From contig JAJFKW010000001.1 in NCBI GenBank assembly GCA_021773015.1, positions 2,153,305 to 2,217,304 of the forward strand: a DNA stretch of 64,000 nt, read 5' to 3'. Within the stretch, counting starts at the first letter, position 1, and each line of letters opens with the position of its first letter. Source of the DNA: Woeseia sp. (lineage in GTDB: Bacteria > Pseudomonadota > Gammaproteobacteria > Steroidobacterales > Woeseiaceae). The position numbers and the translations under genes are program-made. Of the stretch, positions 38,799-48,070 are shown piece after piece. The notes under the pieces were generated by a model. It had not been told where the DNA came from and searched no databases. It saw only the letters and a program-made list of their open reading frames with translations.

Positions 38799-40577
38799 AT
38801 GACTAGCGGTTATTTCGGGGTCGATAATTGCCCAAATCGCTTATGCAACGGACTCTCGAGGATGGTCACGAATACCGCAACTACATCTGAATCACTGCGG
38901 ATAACGGGCCGAAATACGGTTCTTTTAGTCTCACAGAGTGGCATATTGACCGGCGCGCAAGAGGGGCCTGATGCGTTACGCGACGCCATTTCATCAGCTG
39001 ACGAACAGCTGACGATCGACGACCTTTGGCCGCCGCGACCGGCCCAAACCATTCGAGAGTCGGTGAAACGAGCGTTACGCACGCGTTCGACACAGAGTGA
39101 TGAGATTGATGACGCAGCGGACGGCATCAGCCACGAATTCATCTATATCCCGCAAGGCCCAGACCGCGTGATATTGATCGTACGCGATCTGTCGGAACAG
39201 AAACTTGCTCTTACACGAGTGAAGCACCTTGCCTATACCGACGAGGCAACCGGCTTGCCAAATCGCGAGTTTCTATTCAGGGAACTGCAGAAAATCACCG
39301 ACATTCAACGTTTGAAGGAAGGCCGGGCGGCGATGATATGTCTTCATGTTGGGCAGTTCGACGACCAAGGCTATGTACTGAACTCGACTCAACAAGACGA
39401 TGTTCTAAAGCAGCTTGCATTGCGACTAACCAGTAATTTACGTGGCTCGAACGATGAAAACGTTTCTGACTACGAGCGCTACTCAGTCGCTGCGCGAACC
39501 GATTTTCGACAGTTTTGTGTCGTACTACCGACGATTGAAGACGGAGAAGATGCTGAGGCCGTCGTACAACGTTTGGTTAACGATTTGAAACAGCCTGTGA
39601 CAGTCGCAACGCGTACTGTTTCTGTACGCATCTACGGCGGTGTCGCGTTATTTCCGCAGGATGGTATGGATCCTGCGGCATTGTTCGAAAACGCCGCCGC
39701 TGCTATGGAGGATGCACGCACTGATTTATCGTCCTCTTACAAGTTTCACTCTGGAACCGTACGACTGCGCGCACTACAACGACAGGATCTAGAAGTAGAG
39801 CTCAAGTCAGCGCTGGATCGCAAAGAGTACGCGCTAAACTTTCTACCAATCGTGGACAATGTGTCCGGTAGAGCGGTGACCATGGAGGCGTTGTTACGTT
39901 GGCCTGATACGATCCTCGGCTTACAACCAACGCGTAAGATCGTTCGCGTCGCAGAACGTACTGGCCTGATCATACCAATCGGAGAGTGGGTCCTACGACA
40001 TGCATGCGAGCAGTTGCAATCCTGGCGACGGGCCGGACATACTGACGTACGAGTGGCGGTCAATCTGTCGCTACATGAATTGGTGAGTGACGGAGTCGTC
40101 GAGCGTATCGCGCGGATACTCGCTGAATCGGGGACCGATCCAAGCGACCTTGACCTGGAACTCAAGGAACATATGCTCGTTCGCGAAGTACTAACAGACT
40201 ACGCGACATGTAAGAAGCTTAACGACCTTGGAATTCGAATTGTCATCGATGACTACGGCATAGGTGCGTGTTCTCTCGCACATCTTTCGCAATGCCCAGT
40301 CGCTGCGATTAAAATCGATAATACCTTTGTTGCCAACCTTGAAATCTCTGAACGCGATCGAGCGGCCTGTGGCGCCGCCATCGCCATGGCTAACAAACTC
40401 GGAATCGACGTGATTGCCGAGGGCGTTGAAACTGAGGCTCAGGCACAAATTCTGACAGACCAAGGTTGCCGCTACCTGCAGGGGTTCTGGTTCAGCCAGC
40501 CGATGAACCGCAGCCAAGCACTAGACTATCTGCATTCGACCGATCATCAAGATCGGGACCTGAGAAGCAGTCGATGA
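38799..40577 (+). CDS. c-di-GMP phosphodiesterase with degenerate GGDEF and intact EAL domain
   Basis: This 592-residue cytosolic protein has a PAS-like N-terminal part (about 35-130), a GGDEF domain (about 145-320) in which the GGDEF signature is replaced by TDFRQF, and an EAL domain (about 330-580). The EAL domain keeps the catalytic set: MEALLRW (Glu363), NLSL, IDDYG with both Asp, IKID and AEGVETEAQ. It should therefore hydrolyse c-di-GMP, with the GGDEF part possibly sensing GTP. It overlaps the next gene by ATGA, so both are translationally coupled. An upstream GAGAG supports the ATG at 38799; an internal ATG at 38862 is less well placed. Confidence 0.9.
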   Translation: MTSGYFGVDNCPNRLCNGLSRMVTNTATTSESLRITGRNTVLLVSQSGILTGAQEGPDALRDAISSADEQLTIDDLWPPRPAQTIRESVKRALRTRSTQSDEIDDAADGISHEFIYIPQGPDRVILIVRDLSEQKLALTRVKHLAYTDEATGLPNREFLFRELQKITDIQRLKEGRAAMICLHVGQFDDQGYVLNSTQQDDVLKQLALRLTSNLRGSNDENVSDYERYSVAARTDFRQFCVVLPTIEDGEDAEAVVQRLVNDLKQPVTVATRTVSVRIYGGVALFPQDGMDPAALFENAAAAMEDARTDLSSSYKFHSGTVRLRALQRQDLEVELKSALDRKEYALNFLPIVDNVSGRAVTMEALLRWPDTILGLQPTRKIVRVAERTGLIIPIGEWVLRHACEQLQSWRRAGHTDVRVAVNLSLHELVSDGVVERIARILAESGTDPSDLDLELKEHMLVREVLTDYATCKKLNDLGIRIVIDDYGIGACSLAHLSQCPVAAIKIDNTFVANLEISERDRAACGAAIAMANKLGIDVIAEGVETEAQAQILTDQGCRYLQGFWFSQPMNRSQALDYLHSTDHQDRDLRSSR

Positions 40578-42463
40578 GTGGCTCTCCAGCAAAGACCAAG
40601 GTCGATGATGCCGTCGACCTAACACAGACAATCAAGAAGCTGTCGATACCTATCGACACACTGGGCGATGTATTCGAAGAACCGAGCGGTACCGCCCTAC
40701 TCATATGCCGTGACAATGACGCGGCAAAATGGGGGCCGCGCTGGCTGAGCCGGTCGGACCTCGAGGCAACTGTCATCTCTGACCCGAGTAAAGCCCTGCA
40801 GTTTATCGAATCTACAATGCCAGACATTATGCTGATAGAGGCGTCGCTCGCGGGAGCCGACGGCGTCGCAATATACAAGACGATGTTGGAAGCCAAAGAT
40901 CTGGACTCGGCCGTTGTCGTGCTATGCAGCAATGCGCGCGAGATCTCGTTGGCTCTAGACGCCGGTGCATTCGACATTGCACGCAAACCATATGACTGGC
41001 AGGTTATCAGCAACCGGGCAAGACATGCGCTGCTGCTAAAAAATCGACAAACATCGCTCGATGCGAGCACGATGGCATTACAAGAAGCACTTGAAATTGC
41101 CAACACCGCGCGTGAACGGTTGCGCAGCCAAGAGTCATTCGAACCGGTGACGGGCTTGCCCAACAAGAGCAAGTTCGTCGATCTCTTACGGCGCGGCATG
41201 CGCGCAGTCAATCGCGAATCCAGCAGCCTTGCTGTTATTGTTATTGGCTTTACCCGATTTCGCCTTGTTATCGAAGCGATGGGGCAGGAGCACGCTGATC
41301 GAATCCTCACGGAGATCGGACGTCGCCTCCAGGACTGCGTGCGCAATGCGGCGGATATCCTCGATCCGGTGGATCGCGGGCTTCGAACGGCGGCGATCGC
41401 TAGTTTGGATCAATTTCGATTCGCATTGATGATCACGAGCTCAGGTACGAGTGACACACTAGCGCCGCTGCAGCAACAGCTGCTTGATACATTGTCCCGG
41501 CCCATTCAAATTTCTGGACAGACGGTATATCTGTCCACGTGTCTTGGCGTCGCCCTGTATCCGCAGGACGCCGATGATGTGGACAGCCTTCTGCAGCGTG
41601 CCGACAATGCGATGCGCGACGCACAGAGCCGCGGCGGTGGGTTTAAGTACTATTGCTCCGAAATGGACGCGGCGGCAGCTCGCAAACTACGCATAGAGCA
41701 TCTGTTGCATGAGGCGTTGGATCGCGACGAACTTTCCCTTGTGTACCAGCCAATTGTGGACGTTGTCAGCGGTGAAATAACGGCCGCCGAGGCATTGTTG
41801 CGCTGGCAGCAGCCCGACGGTAGCTATGTACAGCCTGAGGAGTTTGTCGTCGTCGCCGAAGAATCGGGCCTCATGATTCGTACCGGAAACTTCGCACTAA
41901 ATCAGGCATGCGAGCAACTTGCACAGTGGCGGCAACGAGGCCTGTTATTGCCACGAATTTGCGTCAACGTTGCCAAAGTTCAGCTGATGAGTAGTGGCTT
42001 TGCCCGGTCTGTTATGCGCATCCTGAAAGTACACGGCCTAATGCCCGCCGATCTTGAGCTTGAAATTAGCGAGCGTGGCGTCTTATCGGGCGACTATGGT
42101 GTCATCAATGAATTACAGGAACTGAAAAACCTTGGCGTTAGTCTATCTATCGACGACTTCGGCACCGGCGACTCGGCAATTGCGTATTTAAAGGAATTGC
42201 CAGTGGACGTATTGAAGATAGACAGGTCATACGTCGCTGGTATTATCGAGGACAGCAAAGATGCGGTAATCGCATCGGCAATGGTGGCGCTAGGGCAGCG
42301 GCTGAAGTTGCAAGTCATCGCCGAAGGGGTCGAAACGGAAGAACAATTGAACGTCCTCCGAGAACTTGGTTGCGATGCGTACCAGGGCTATCTATGCTCG
42401 AAACCATTGTCCGCAGAGCGTTTCGCTGCCCAGTTTGAAAATTCTCGCAACGTGAATGACTGA
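40574..42463 (+). CDS. Receiver-like / degenerate GGDEF / EAL phosphodiesterase
   Basis: From the overlapping ATG at 40574 the protein has 629 residues. The N-terminus (about 30-155) has the fold pattern of a response-regulator receiver but the usual phospho-acceptor signature is weak (PDIMLIEASLAG instead of PDlvllDl). A GGDEF domain follows with the signature replaced by SLDQF, then an EAL domain with AAEALLRW (Glu406), SIDDFGTGDSA, LKIDRSYV and AEGVETEEQ, all as in active phosphodiesterases. The protein is a relative of its upstream partner with a different input domain. I infer that the pair lowers c-di-GMP in response to two signals. Confidence 0.9.
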   Translation: MSGSPAKTKVDDAVDLTQTIKKLSIPIDTLGDVFEEPSGTALLICRDNDAAKWGPRWLSRSDLEATVISDPSKALQFIESTMPDIMLIEASLAGADGVAIYKTMLEAKDLDSAVVVLCSNAREISLALDAGAFDIARKPYDWQVISNRARHALLLKNRQTSLDASTMALQEALEIANTARERLRSQESFEPVTGLPNKSKFVDLLRRGMRAVNRESSSLAVIVIGFTRFRLVIEAMGQEHADRILTEIGRRLQDCVRNAADILDPVDRGLRTAAIASLDQFRFALMITSSGTSDTLAPLQQQLLDTLSRPIQISGQTVYLSTCLGVALYPQDADDVDSLLQRADNAMRDAQSRGGGFKYYCSEMDAAAARKLRIEHLLHEALDRDELSLVYQPIVDVVSGEITAAEALLRWQQPDGSYVQPEEFVVVAEESGLMIRTGNFALNQACEQLAQWRQRGLLLPRICVNVAKVQLMSSGFARSVMRILKVHGLMPADLELEISERGVLSGDYGVINELQELKNLGVSLSIDDFGTGDSAIAYLKELPVDVLKIDRSYVAGIIEDSKDAVIASAMVALGQRLKLQVIAEGVETEEQLNVLRELGCDAYQGYLCSKPLSAERFAAQFENSRNVND

Positions 42464-42525
42464 CTAGAATAGTCCGAAAAAGAGCCATTCCCTCACGCAA
42501 TGGCCGCCGTTTAACCGAACCGTTA

Positions 42526-42541
42526 TGTGAGCCACGTCACA
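42526..42541. promoter_or_regulatory. CRP/Clp-type binding site
   Basis: TGTGA-GCCACG-TCACA matches the CRP consensus TGTGA-N6-TCACA in all ten fixed positions. It lies 121 nt upstream of the propeller-GGDEF gene, a usual distance for activation of a promoter near the TATTAA at about 42588. In Xanthomonadales the CRP homologue Clp uses this site and is inhibited by c-di-GMP; in most other Gammaproteobacteria cAMP is the ligand. Confidence 0.7.
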
Positions 42542-42661
42542 TTCTCAACCTCACCGCGTGGACCGCAGTCACCGCCGTTTCCTCTGTATTAATCCCTAAT
42601 AGGCATCCTGCTAAAGAGGGAGAGTTGGCGTGCAGAACGATACAGCGAATGGAGTGCTGGG

Positions 42662-45600
42662 GTGAGATTGACGCGAATCAGATTGCTGCGCGACGCCGTG
42701 ATATCCACCGCGTTATTTTTGTTAACCGCAGGCTTAGCACAAGCAACTACCGGCCAAGCCAGCCACCCAATGCGCTTCGATCATCTATCGCTCGACGACG
42801 GGCTGTCACAAAGTAATGTGCTAAGCGTGTTGCAGGATTCAGACGGCATGATGTGGTTCGGCACCGAGAATGGTCTGAATCGGTTTGACGGCTACGAATT
42901 CAATCACTACAGACGCGAACGCGGTAACCCGAACGCGCTTAGCAGCGACTTTGTTTTCGATATCGCCGAGGATGCCGATGGCAATCTTTGGCTGGCGACG
43001 AATGGCGGTGGCCTGACCATGTTCGATCGCGCCACCGGCAAGGCGACGAATTACCGAAACGACCCCAACAATACGAATAGCGTTTCTAGCAACAATATTC
43101 GAAGTTTGCTCATCGACGACTCGGGCACCATATGGGTAGGCACGCGTGGAGCAGGGCTTGATCGTTTCGATCCGATCGCCAAGACATTTACTCAAGTCAA
43201 CATCGCCGCCACGGTTGGCACCATATTTTCCCTACACATCGATTCAACGGGATTTCTCTGGGTCGGAGGTGATCACGGCCTGACGCGATTCAATACCGAA
43301 TCGGATGAAGCATTCACCTATACCAACGACGGCGAAGATAAGTCGTCAATCAGTGCGCACAGCGTACGTGCAATCTTTGAAGATTCGGAGGGACAATTAT
43401 GGATAGGAACCTTTGGCGGTGGGTTAAGCCTGCTAAACCAGAAAACCAGCTCGTTCCAGCACCTCGTTCACGACGCCAACGACACGACGACGATCTCGGG
43501 CAATCAAGTATCGAGTATTTTCGAGGATCGCAGCGGCAGGCTTTGGGTCGGAACCACTGAAGGACTGAATCTTGTCGACAAATCTTCAGGATCAGCAACT
43601 CGGTATGTCGCGGATAGCGCTGATAGATCGAGTTTGCGCGACGGCAATATCACGACGATCTACCAGGACCGAAGCGGTCTCATGTGGTTTGGCACAAAGT
43701 GGCAGGGTGTTAGCAAGTGGAATCCGCGAACTTGGTATTACGGTCACGAGCCGGCGAAGGAAATCACCGCCGATGAGAAAAGCCAGCCGAATGTCATGTC
43801 GATTATCGACGACGGCGCGGACACGCTGTGGATCGGGACGTTTGGTGAAGGCCTCAATGCAGTAAATCGGCAAACCGGCGAAATCATCCGTTATCGCGAC
43901 GATCCAAACAGCGAGTTTTTTGTTAACGACAATCGCATCATGAGCTTGATGCGCGATAGCCACGGCAAAATTTGGGTCGGCACGATGGCAAACGGCATCA
44001 CACGACTGGATCCAACCAATGGCGAACGCGAGACCTTCCGCCACGACCCCGAAAGCGATGACACCTTGAGCGCTAACGGGGTTATGCGCATGTATGAGGA
44101 TCGTGCCGGTGATGTATGGGTGGGCACATTCGGTGGAGGCATCAGTCGCTATAACCCGGAAGCAAACCGTTTTACGCGTTATGCGACGGACGTCAACGAT
44201 CCCTATTCGCTCAGTAGTGACAGAGTTACAAGCTTTGCGGAAGACCAAGGCGGTCGTTTGTGGATAGGAACGGATTCTGGCGGACTGAATCTTTTTGATC
44301 CGAAAACCGAGCGCTTTCATCGCTTTAGCCACGATCCGGACGATCCGAAGACACTCGCTGCCGACACGGTGTATTCGATCAACATCGATGCCAAAGGCAC
44401 AGTATGGATAGGTACACAAGGCGGCGGTCTCGATCGCGTAGTTGGCGGCAGCCAATCGCCGGACGATATTTACTTTCAAAATACATCGCAGCTTGACGGA
44501 CTCGCGAACGACGTAGTCTACGGCTTGCAGTTCGACGACGCTGGCTGGATTTGGATGAGTACTAATTACGGCATCAGTCGTTTTCATCCAGAGACTGGCC
44601 AAATCAAGAACCTGCACCGCAAAGACGGTCTGCAGTCAGAAGAATTCAACTTCGGTGCGCACCATCGCAGTGAATCCGGTGAGCTTTTCTTTGGTGGACA
44701 CAACGGATTTAACGCCTTCAAGCCAGAAGAAATTCGCACCAGCACTGTCGTTCCATTGATGGCACTTACGGGCTTCTTCAATCAAGGCGATGCAACAAAA
44801 TCCGAGTTACCTGAAGATGCCACTGACGCCGTTGAAATCAGCTGGAAAGATGACTCTGTCGCTTTCGAATTTGCCGTAATGGACTACGTCGATCCGGGCC
44901 AGAACCAGTATATGTATAAACTCGAGGGCTTTGATCGCAACTGGGTCGACCTCGGCAACCGTCGCCGAATTACTTACACCGACCTCAATGACGGAAATTA
45001 TTTGTTACGCGTCAAGGCTGCGAACAGTGAAGGCGTCTGGAACGAGTCCGGTGTTTCGATTCCAGTACACGTGTCTGCAGCCCCTTGGGACACCTGGTGG
45101 GCATATCTCGGCTATGTCGCCTTGTTCGCGCAAATAGTGACCGGTCTCTGGCTTGGTCATCGCCGCAAACTTCGCCGCGAGGAAGAGTACAGCCACAGAC
45201 TCGAACTGGAAGTGAATTCGCGCACCGAGAAGTTGTTGGACAAGAACCAGCAATTACGAGTTCTCAATCAGGCATTACAAGAAAGCAGCCTCAGCGACCC
45301 GTTGACGGGCCTCAGGAACCGTCGTTTTGTATTTGAAGAGGTATCGCGCGATCTTGATGTGATACAGCGGCGCCTAGCCGATGAACGAGAGGGCGCCGAC
45401 AAGAGTGACACGTCCGAACTCGTATTCATGATGATCGATCTTGATAACTTCAAGCCCATCAACGACACATACGGGCACGCCGCTGGCGATAAGATGCTCA
45501 TCGAACTTCGCGACGTGCTACTCGGCATTTGCCGCCGGTCAGATTTCGTGATTCGTTGGGGCGGTGACGAATTCGTCGTCATTGCCAAGCAAGCGAGTTC

Positions 45601-45982
45601 GCATGAAGCGAATGCACTGGCTGAACGGATCAGATCTCGGATCGCCGGCCACAATTTTAGTTTGAACGATGGTCAGATCGTGCGCACAACCTGCTCGATC
45701 GGTTTTGCTGCCTACCCATTGTTCCGCACGCAAGCCGATGAATCCGGTCTTGACCAGATTATAAGTTTGGCGGACGGGTTGATGTACGAGGCGAAAAAAG
45801 TACGCAACGCGTGGGTCGGCATGCACGGACCGAATGAAGCAACGACCAGCTTCGAGTATGACCACGAAACGATCGAATCAACGTCATTATTGTTCCGTGC
45901 GCGCCGCGCCGGAAACTTAAATAACTTCTCGTCCGAAGCTGACGAGGGACATGCTCCCATACGTTTAAGCAGCGCAGGCTAG
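42662..45982 (+). CDS. Two-propeller sensor diguanylate cyclase
   Basis: The start is a GTG at 42662 with GGAG 8 nt upstream. The 1106-residue protein has a signal peptide (about residues 10-28), then fourteen Reg_prop blades (WFGTENGLNRF, LWIGTFGGGLSLL and similar) that should make two seven-bladed periplasmic propellers, a Y_Y_Y-type immunoglobulin-like domain (about 740-800), a membrane helix (about 815-838), a coiled coil and a GGDEF domain. The active site RWGGDEF is intact (Gly967) and is preceded by RRSD, an inhibitory I-site at the right spacing. It should make c-di-GMP in response to a periplasmic ligand. Hybrid sensors of this layout usually end in a kinase; the GGDEF ending is less common. 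Confidence 0.95.
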   Translation: MRLTRIRLLRDAVISTALFLLTAGLAQATTGQASHPMRFDHLSLDDGLSQSNVLSVLQDSDGMMWFGTENGLNRFDGYEFNHYRRERGNPNALSSDFVFDIAEDADGNLWLATNGGGLTMFDRATGKATNYRNDPNNTNSVSSNNIRSLLIDDSGTIWVGTRGAGLDRFDPIAKTFTQVNIAATVGTIFSLHIDSTGFLWVGGDHGLTRFNTESDEAFTYTNDGEDKSSISAHSVRAIFEDSEGQLWIGTFGGGLSLLNQKTSSFQHLVHDANDTTTISGNQVSSIFEDRSGRLWVGTTEGLNLVDKSSGSATRYVADSADRSSLRDGNITTIYQDRSGLMWFGTKWQGVSKWNPRTWYYGHEPAKEITADEKSQPNVMSIIDDGADTLWIGTFGEGLNAVNRQTGEIIRYRDDPNSEFFVNDNRIMSLMRDSHGKIWVGTMANGITRLDPTNGERETFRHDPESDDTLSANGVMRMYEDRAGDVWVGTFGGGISRYNPEANRFTRYATDVNDPYSLSSDRVTSFAEDQGGRLWIGTDSGGLNLFDPKTERFHRFSHDPDDPKTLAADTVYSINIDAKGTVWIGTQGGGLDRVVGGSQSPDDIYFQNTSQLDGLANDVVYGLQFDDAGWIWMSTNYGISRFHPETGQIKNLHRKDGLQSEEFNFGAHHRSESGELFFGGHNGFNAFKPEEIRTSTVVPLMALTGFFNQGDATKSELPEDATDAVEISWKDDSVAFEFAVMDYVDPGQNQYMYKLEGFDRNWVDLGNRRRITYTDLNDGNYLLRVKAANSEGVWNESGVSIPVHVSAAPWDTWWAYLGYVALFAQIVTGLWLGHRRKLRREEEYSHRLELEVNSRTEKLLDKNQQLRVLNQALQESSLSDPLTGLRNRRFVFEEVSRDLDVIQRRLADEREGADKSDTSELVFMMIDLDNFKPINDTYGHAAGDKMLIELRDVLLGICRRSDFVIRWGGDEFVVIAKQASSHEANALAERIRSRIAGHNFSLNDGQIVRTTCSIGFAAYPLFRTQADESGLDQIISLADGLMYEAKKVRNAWVGMHGPNEATTSFEYDHETIESTSLLFRARRAGNLNNFSSEADEGHAPIRLSSAG

Positions 45983-45998
45983 TGCGAGGAAGACGAAT

Positions 45999-48029
45999 AT
46001 GAAAGCCTCAAAAAACAACTTGAAATGTCAGACCAATGACAAGGCACATCCCATGACAATCAAAAGCAAAGCCTTATTTACGGCTATTACAATCGGCGTA
46101 CTGATCGGCGCCTCAACACTCGTCGATCACAGTGATGAGCGATTACTTGTTAGTCAGCTAAATAGTGCCGATGACGCTAGAGTCGCATTGCAGCTGCCAG
46201 TTGAGCTCGCAGGCAATGATAAAAATGCTGACAGCAACGTAGGCACACAACCGATGTTTGTGGCGCTGGTTGACGCAAATGCCGAAACCCTTGCATCGTA
46301 TAGTGGCGATATTTCAGATACGGGGCCTGCGCGTACTCTAGTCGGCCCACCACGCCCGACCGTGGACGAAACCAAAAAACAAAATAATGCGACCGATACA
46401 GCGCCACGCGACAAAATGAGTGGTCGCGTCGCCTCGCTCGCAGCGGCCGGTGGCACTGGCATCGTCGAAATTGTCGTTCGATACGGTCAACATCCCGCGC
46501 TTTTTGACGATGAATACGTCGAGGCGTTGGGTGGCGAAGTCACGCGCACATTCAAGACTCTCGATATGCGGGCAATTAACATTCCTGCGCAAGCGCTTGA
46601 ATCGCTTGCCACAGATGAGAACATCGAGTGGTTATCAGTCGATGACCCAATTTCCGCAACATCCGTCGCATCGCGTGGCGCGGCCAACCTACCGACCGGC
46701 GCGTCAGCTAACATTGCATACAGCGGGTCCAGCGTTGGCATTGCAGTCTTAGATACCGGCGTTGCGCAACACGCAGATCTTGGCAGCAACATAGTCCAAT
46801 ACTCGTTCCTTAACGGCGCTTATCCCGTACCGGAAATTCTAAACGGTGAGATCGTCACGGCCAATGACAGCATTAGGGACGACGGCTTTGGTCACGGTAC
46901 GCACGTCGCAGGAATTCTCAATGGCAGTGGCGTTGATTCTGACAACGATTACAAGGGCTCCGCAAATGGCGCGGCCCTGTTATCGCTCCAAGTACTGAAT
47001 CAAGATGGCGGCGGTTCCATGTCGGACGTTATGGCCGCATTGGACTGGCTGTTAGTTTACGGCAGTCATTTCGACATTCGTGTTGTCAACTTGTCGCTTG
47101 GCAAAGGCATCTCCGAATCGAACGAAACGGATCCGTTGGTTATTGCGGTAGAAAACCTGTGGGATTCCGGCATCGTTGTCGTGGTAGCGGCGGGTAACGC
47201 CGGTTACGACGGCAGCATGACCATAACGAGTCCCGGCAACTCACGAAAAGTCATTACAGTTGGGTCGCTGACGGACAACGGGACTGGTGTAGATTTCTCT
47301 GACGACTATGTTTCTTCATTCTCATCGACCGGCCCAACCGTTGGGGACCTAGTGTTAAAACCGGATCTCGTGGCACCAGGAAATCGGATTGTCGCATCGA
47401 TACCGTCAACTTCAACCCTCGCCACTTTACTCCCCGGACGGATCGTAGATTGTACCAAGAGCGATTGTACAAGCGACTACCTGGAAATGTCCGGAACCAG
47501 CATGGCGGCGCCGATAGTTAGCGCTGCTGCCGCTCTGATGCTTGACAAGAATCCGTTGCTCGCACCCGCAACCGTAAAAGCGCGGTTGATGCGTTCAGCA
47601 CGAAAAATGGAGGCAAATCCTGCCGCCGCAGGTGCCGGCCTGCTTGATGTCGATGCGGCGATGAACGATACCGGCACCGTCATTGGTGACGCTCTATCGC
47701 CCCTGATGATTCGTGACGACATGACCAACGGAGTCCTCATCGAAGATACGGCTGTGCTGTGGGGCGACGAACTATGGGGATCCGGCTATCTGTTCAACGA
47801 TGGCTTTGATTGGGCCAGTGGCGCTACCTGGGTCGATGAAAACGGCGTCGCAGCCAGTGGCTATTTATGGACAGACGCTGAAGTCTGGGCGAAGGGATAC
47901 GGCTGGACCGACGGTAGCGTTAGCGCGAAGGGCTACGGCTGGACCGACGGCGTCAGAGCAAAGACGTTGCTCAGCGACGACGACGGTTCAGGGATGCTGC
48001 TTAACGACGACCCGTTACCGGCAGAGTAG
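45999..48029 (+). CDS. Exported subtilisin-like serine protease (S8) with Trp-rich tail repeats
   Basis: The 676-residue protein starts 16 nt after the diguanylate cyclase gene, with GAGG 9 nt before the ATG; an ATG 18 codons on is an alternative start. A hydrophobic segment (about residues 25-42) acts as signal or anchor, followed by a propeptide-like region. The S8 triad is intact: Asp252 in AVLDTG, His299 in GHGTHVAG and Ser501 in SGTSMAAP. The C-terminus (about 590-660) has short repeats ending in W, such as AKGYGWTDG twice and SGYLWTDAEVW. Similar Gly/Trp repeats occur at the ends of other proteobacterial S8 proteases. The likely operon with the propeller sensor suggests a linked role. 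Confidence 0.93.
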   Translation: MKASKNNLKCQTNDKAHPMTIKSKALFTAITIGVLIGASTLVDHSDERLLVSQLNSADDARVALQLPVELAGNDKNADSNVGTQPMFVALVDANAETLASYSGDISDTGPARTLVGPPRPTVDETKKQNNATDTAPRDKMSGRVASLAAAGGTGIVEIVVRYGQHPALFDDEYVEALGGEVTRTFKTLDMRAINIPAQALESLATDENIEWLSVDDPISATSVASRGAANLPTGASANIAYSGSSVGIAVLDTGVAQHADLGSNIVQYSFLNGAYPVPEILNGEIVTANDSIRDDGFGHGTHVAGILNGSGVDSDNDYKGSANGAALLSLQVLNQDGGGSMSDVMAALDWLLVYGSHFDIRVVNLSLGKGISESNETDPLVIAVENLWDSGIVVVVAAGNAGYDGSMTITSPGNSRKVITVGSLTDNGTGVDFSDDYVSSFSSTGPTVGDLVLKPDLVAPGNRIVASIPSTSTLATLLPGRIVDCTKSDCTSDYLEMSGTSMAAPIVSAAAALMLDKNPLLAPATVKARLMRSARKMEANPAAAGAGLLDVDAAMNDTGTVIGDALSPLMIRDDMTNGVLIEDTAVLWGDELWGSGYLFNDGFDWASGATWVDENGVAASGYLWTDAEVWAKGYGWTDGSVSAKGYGWTDGVRAKTLLSDDDGSGMLLNDDPLPAE

Positions 48030-48040
48030 CGACTACTTGC

Positions 48041-48070
48041 CTACTTCGCTTTCGTCTACTTCGCTTTCGC
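48041..48070. repeat. 15-bp tandem duplication at the end of lpxA
   Basis: CTACTTCGCTTTCGT (48041-48055) and CTACTTCGCTTTCGC (48056-48070) are adjacent and differ by one base. On the minus strand the lpxA end AAA GCG AAG TAG is thus repeated just after the stop, a recent slippage or duplication event. Confidence 0.9.
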
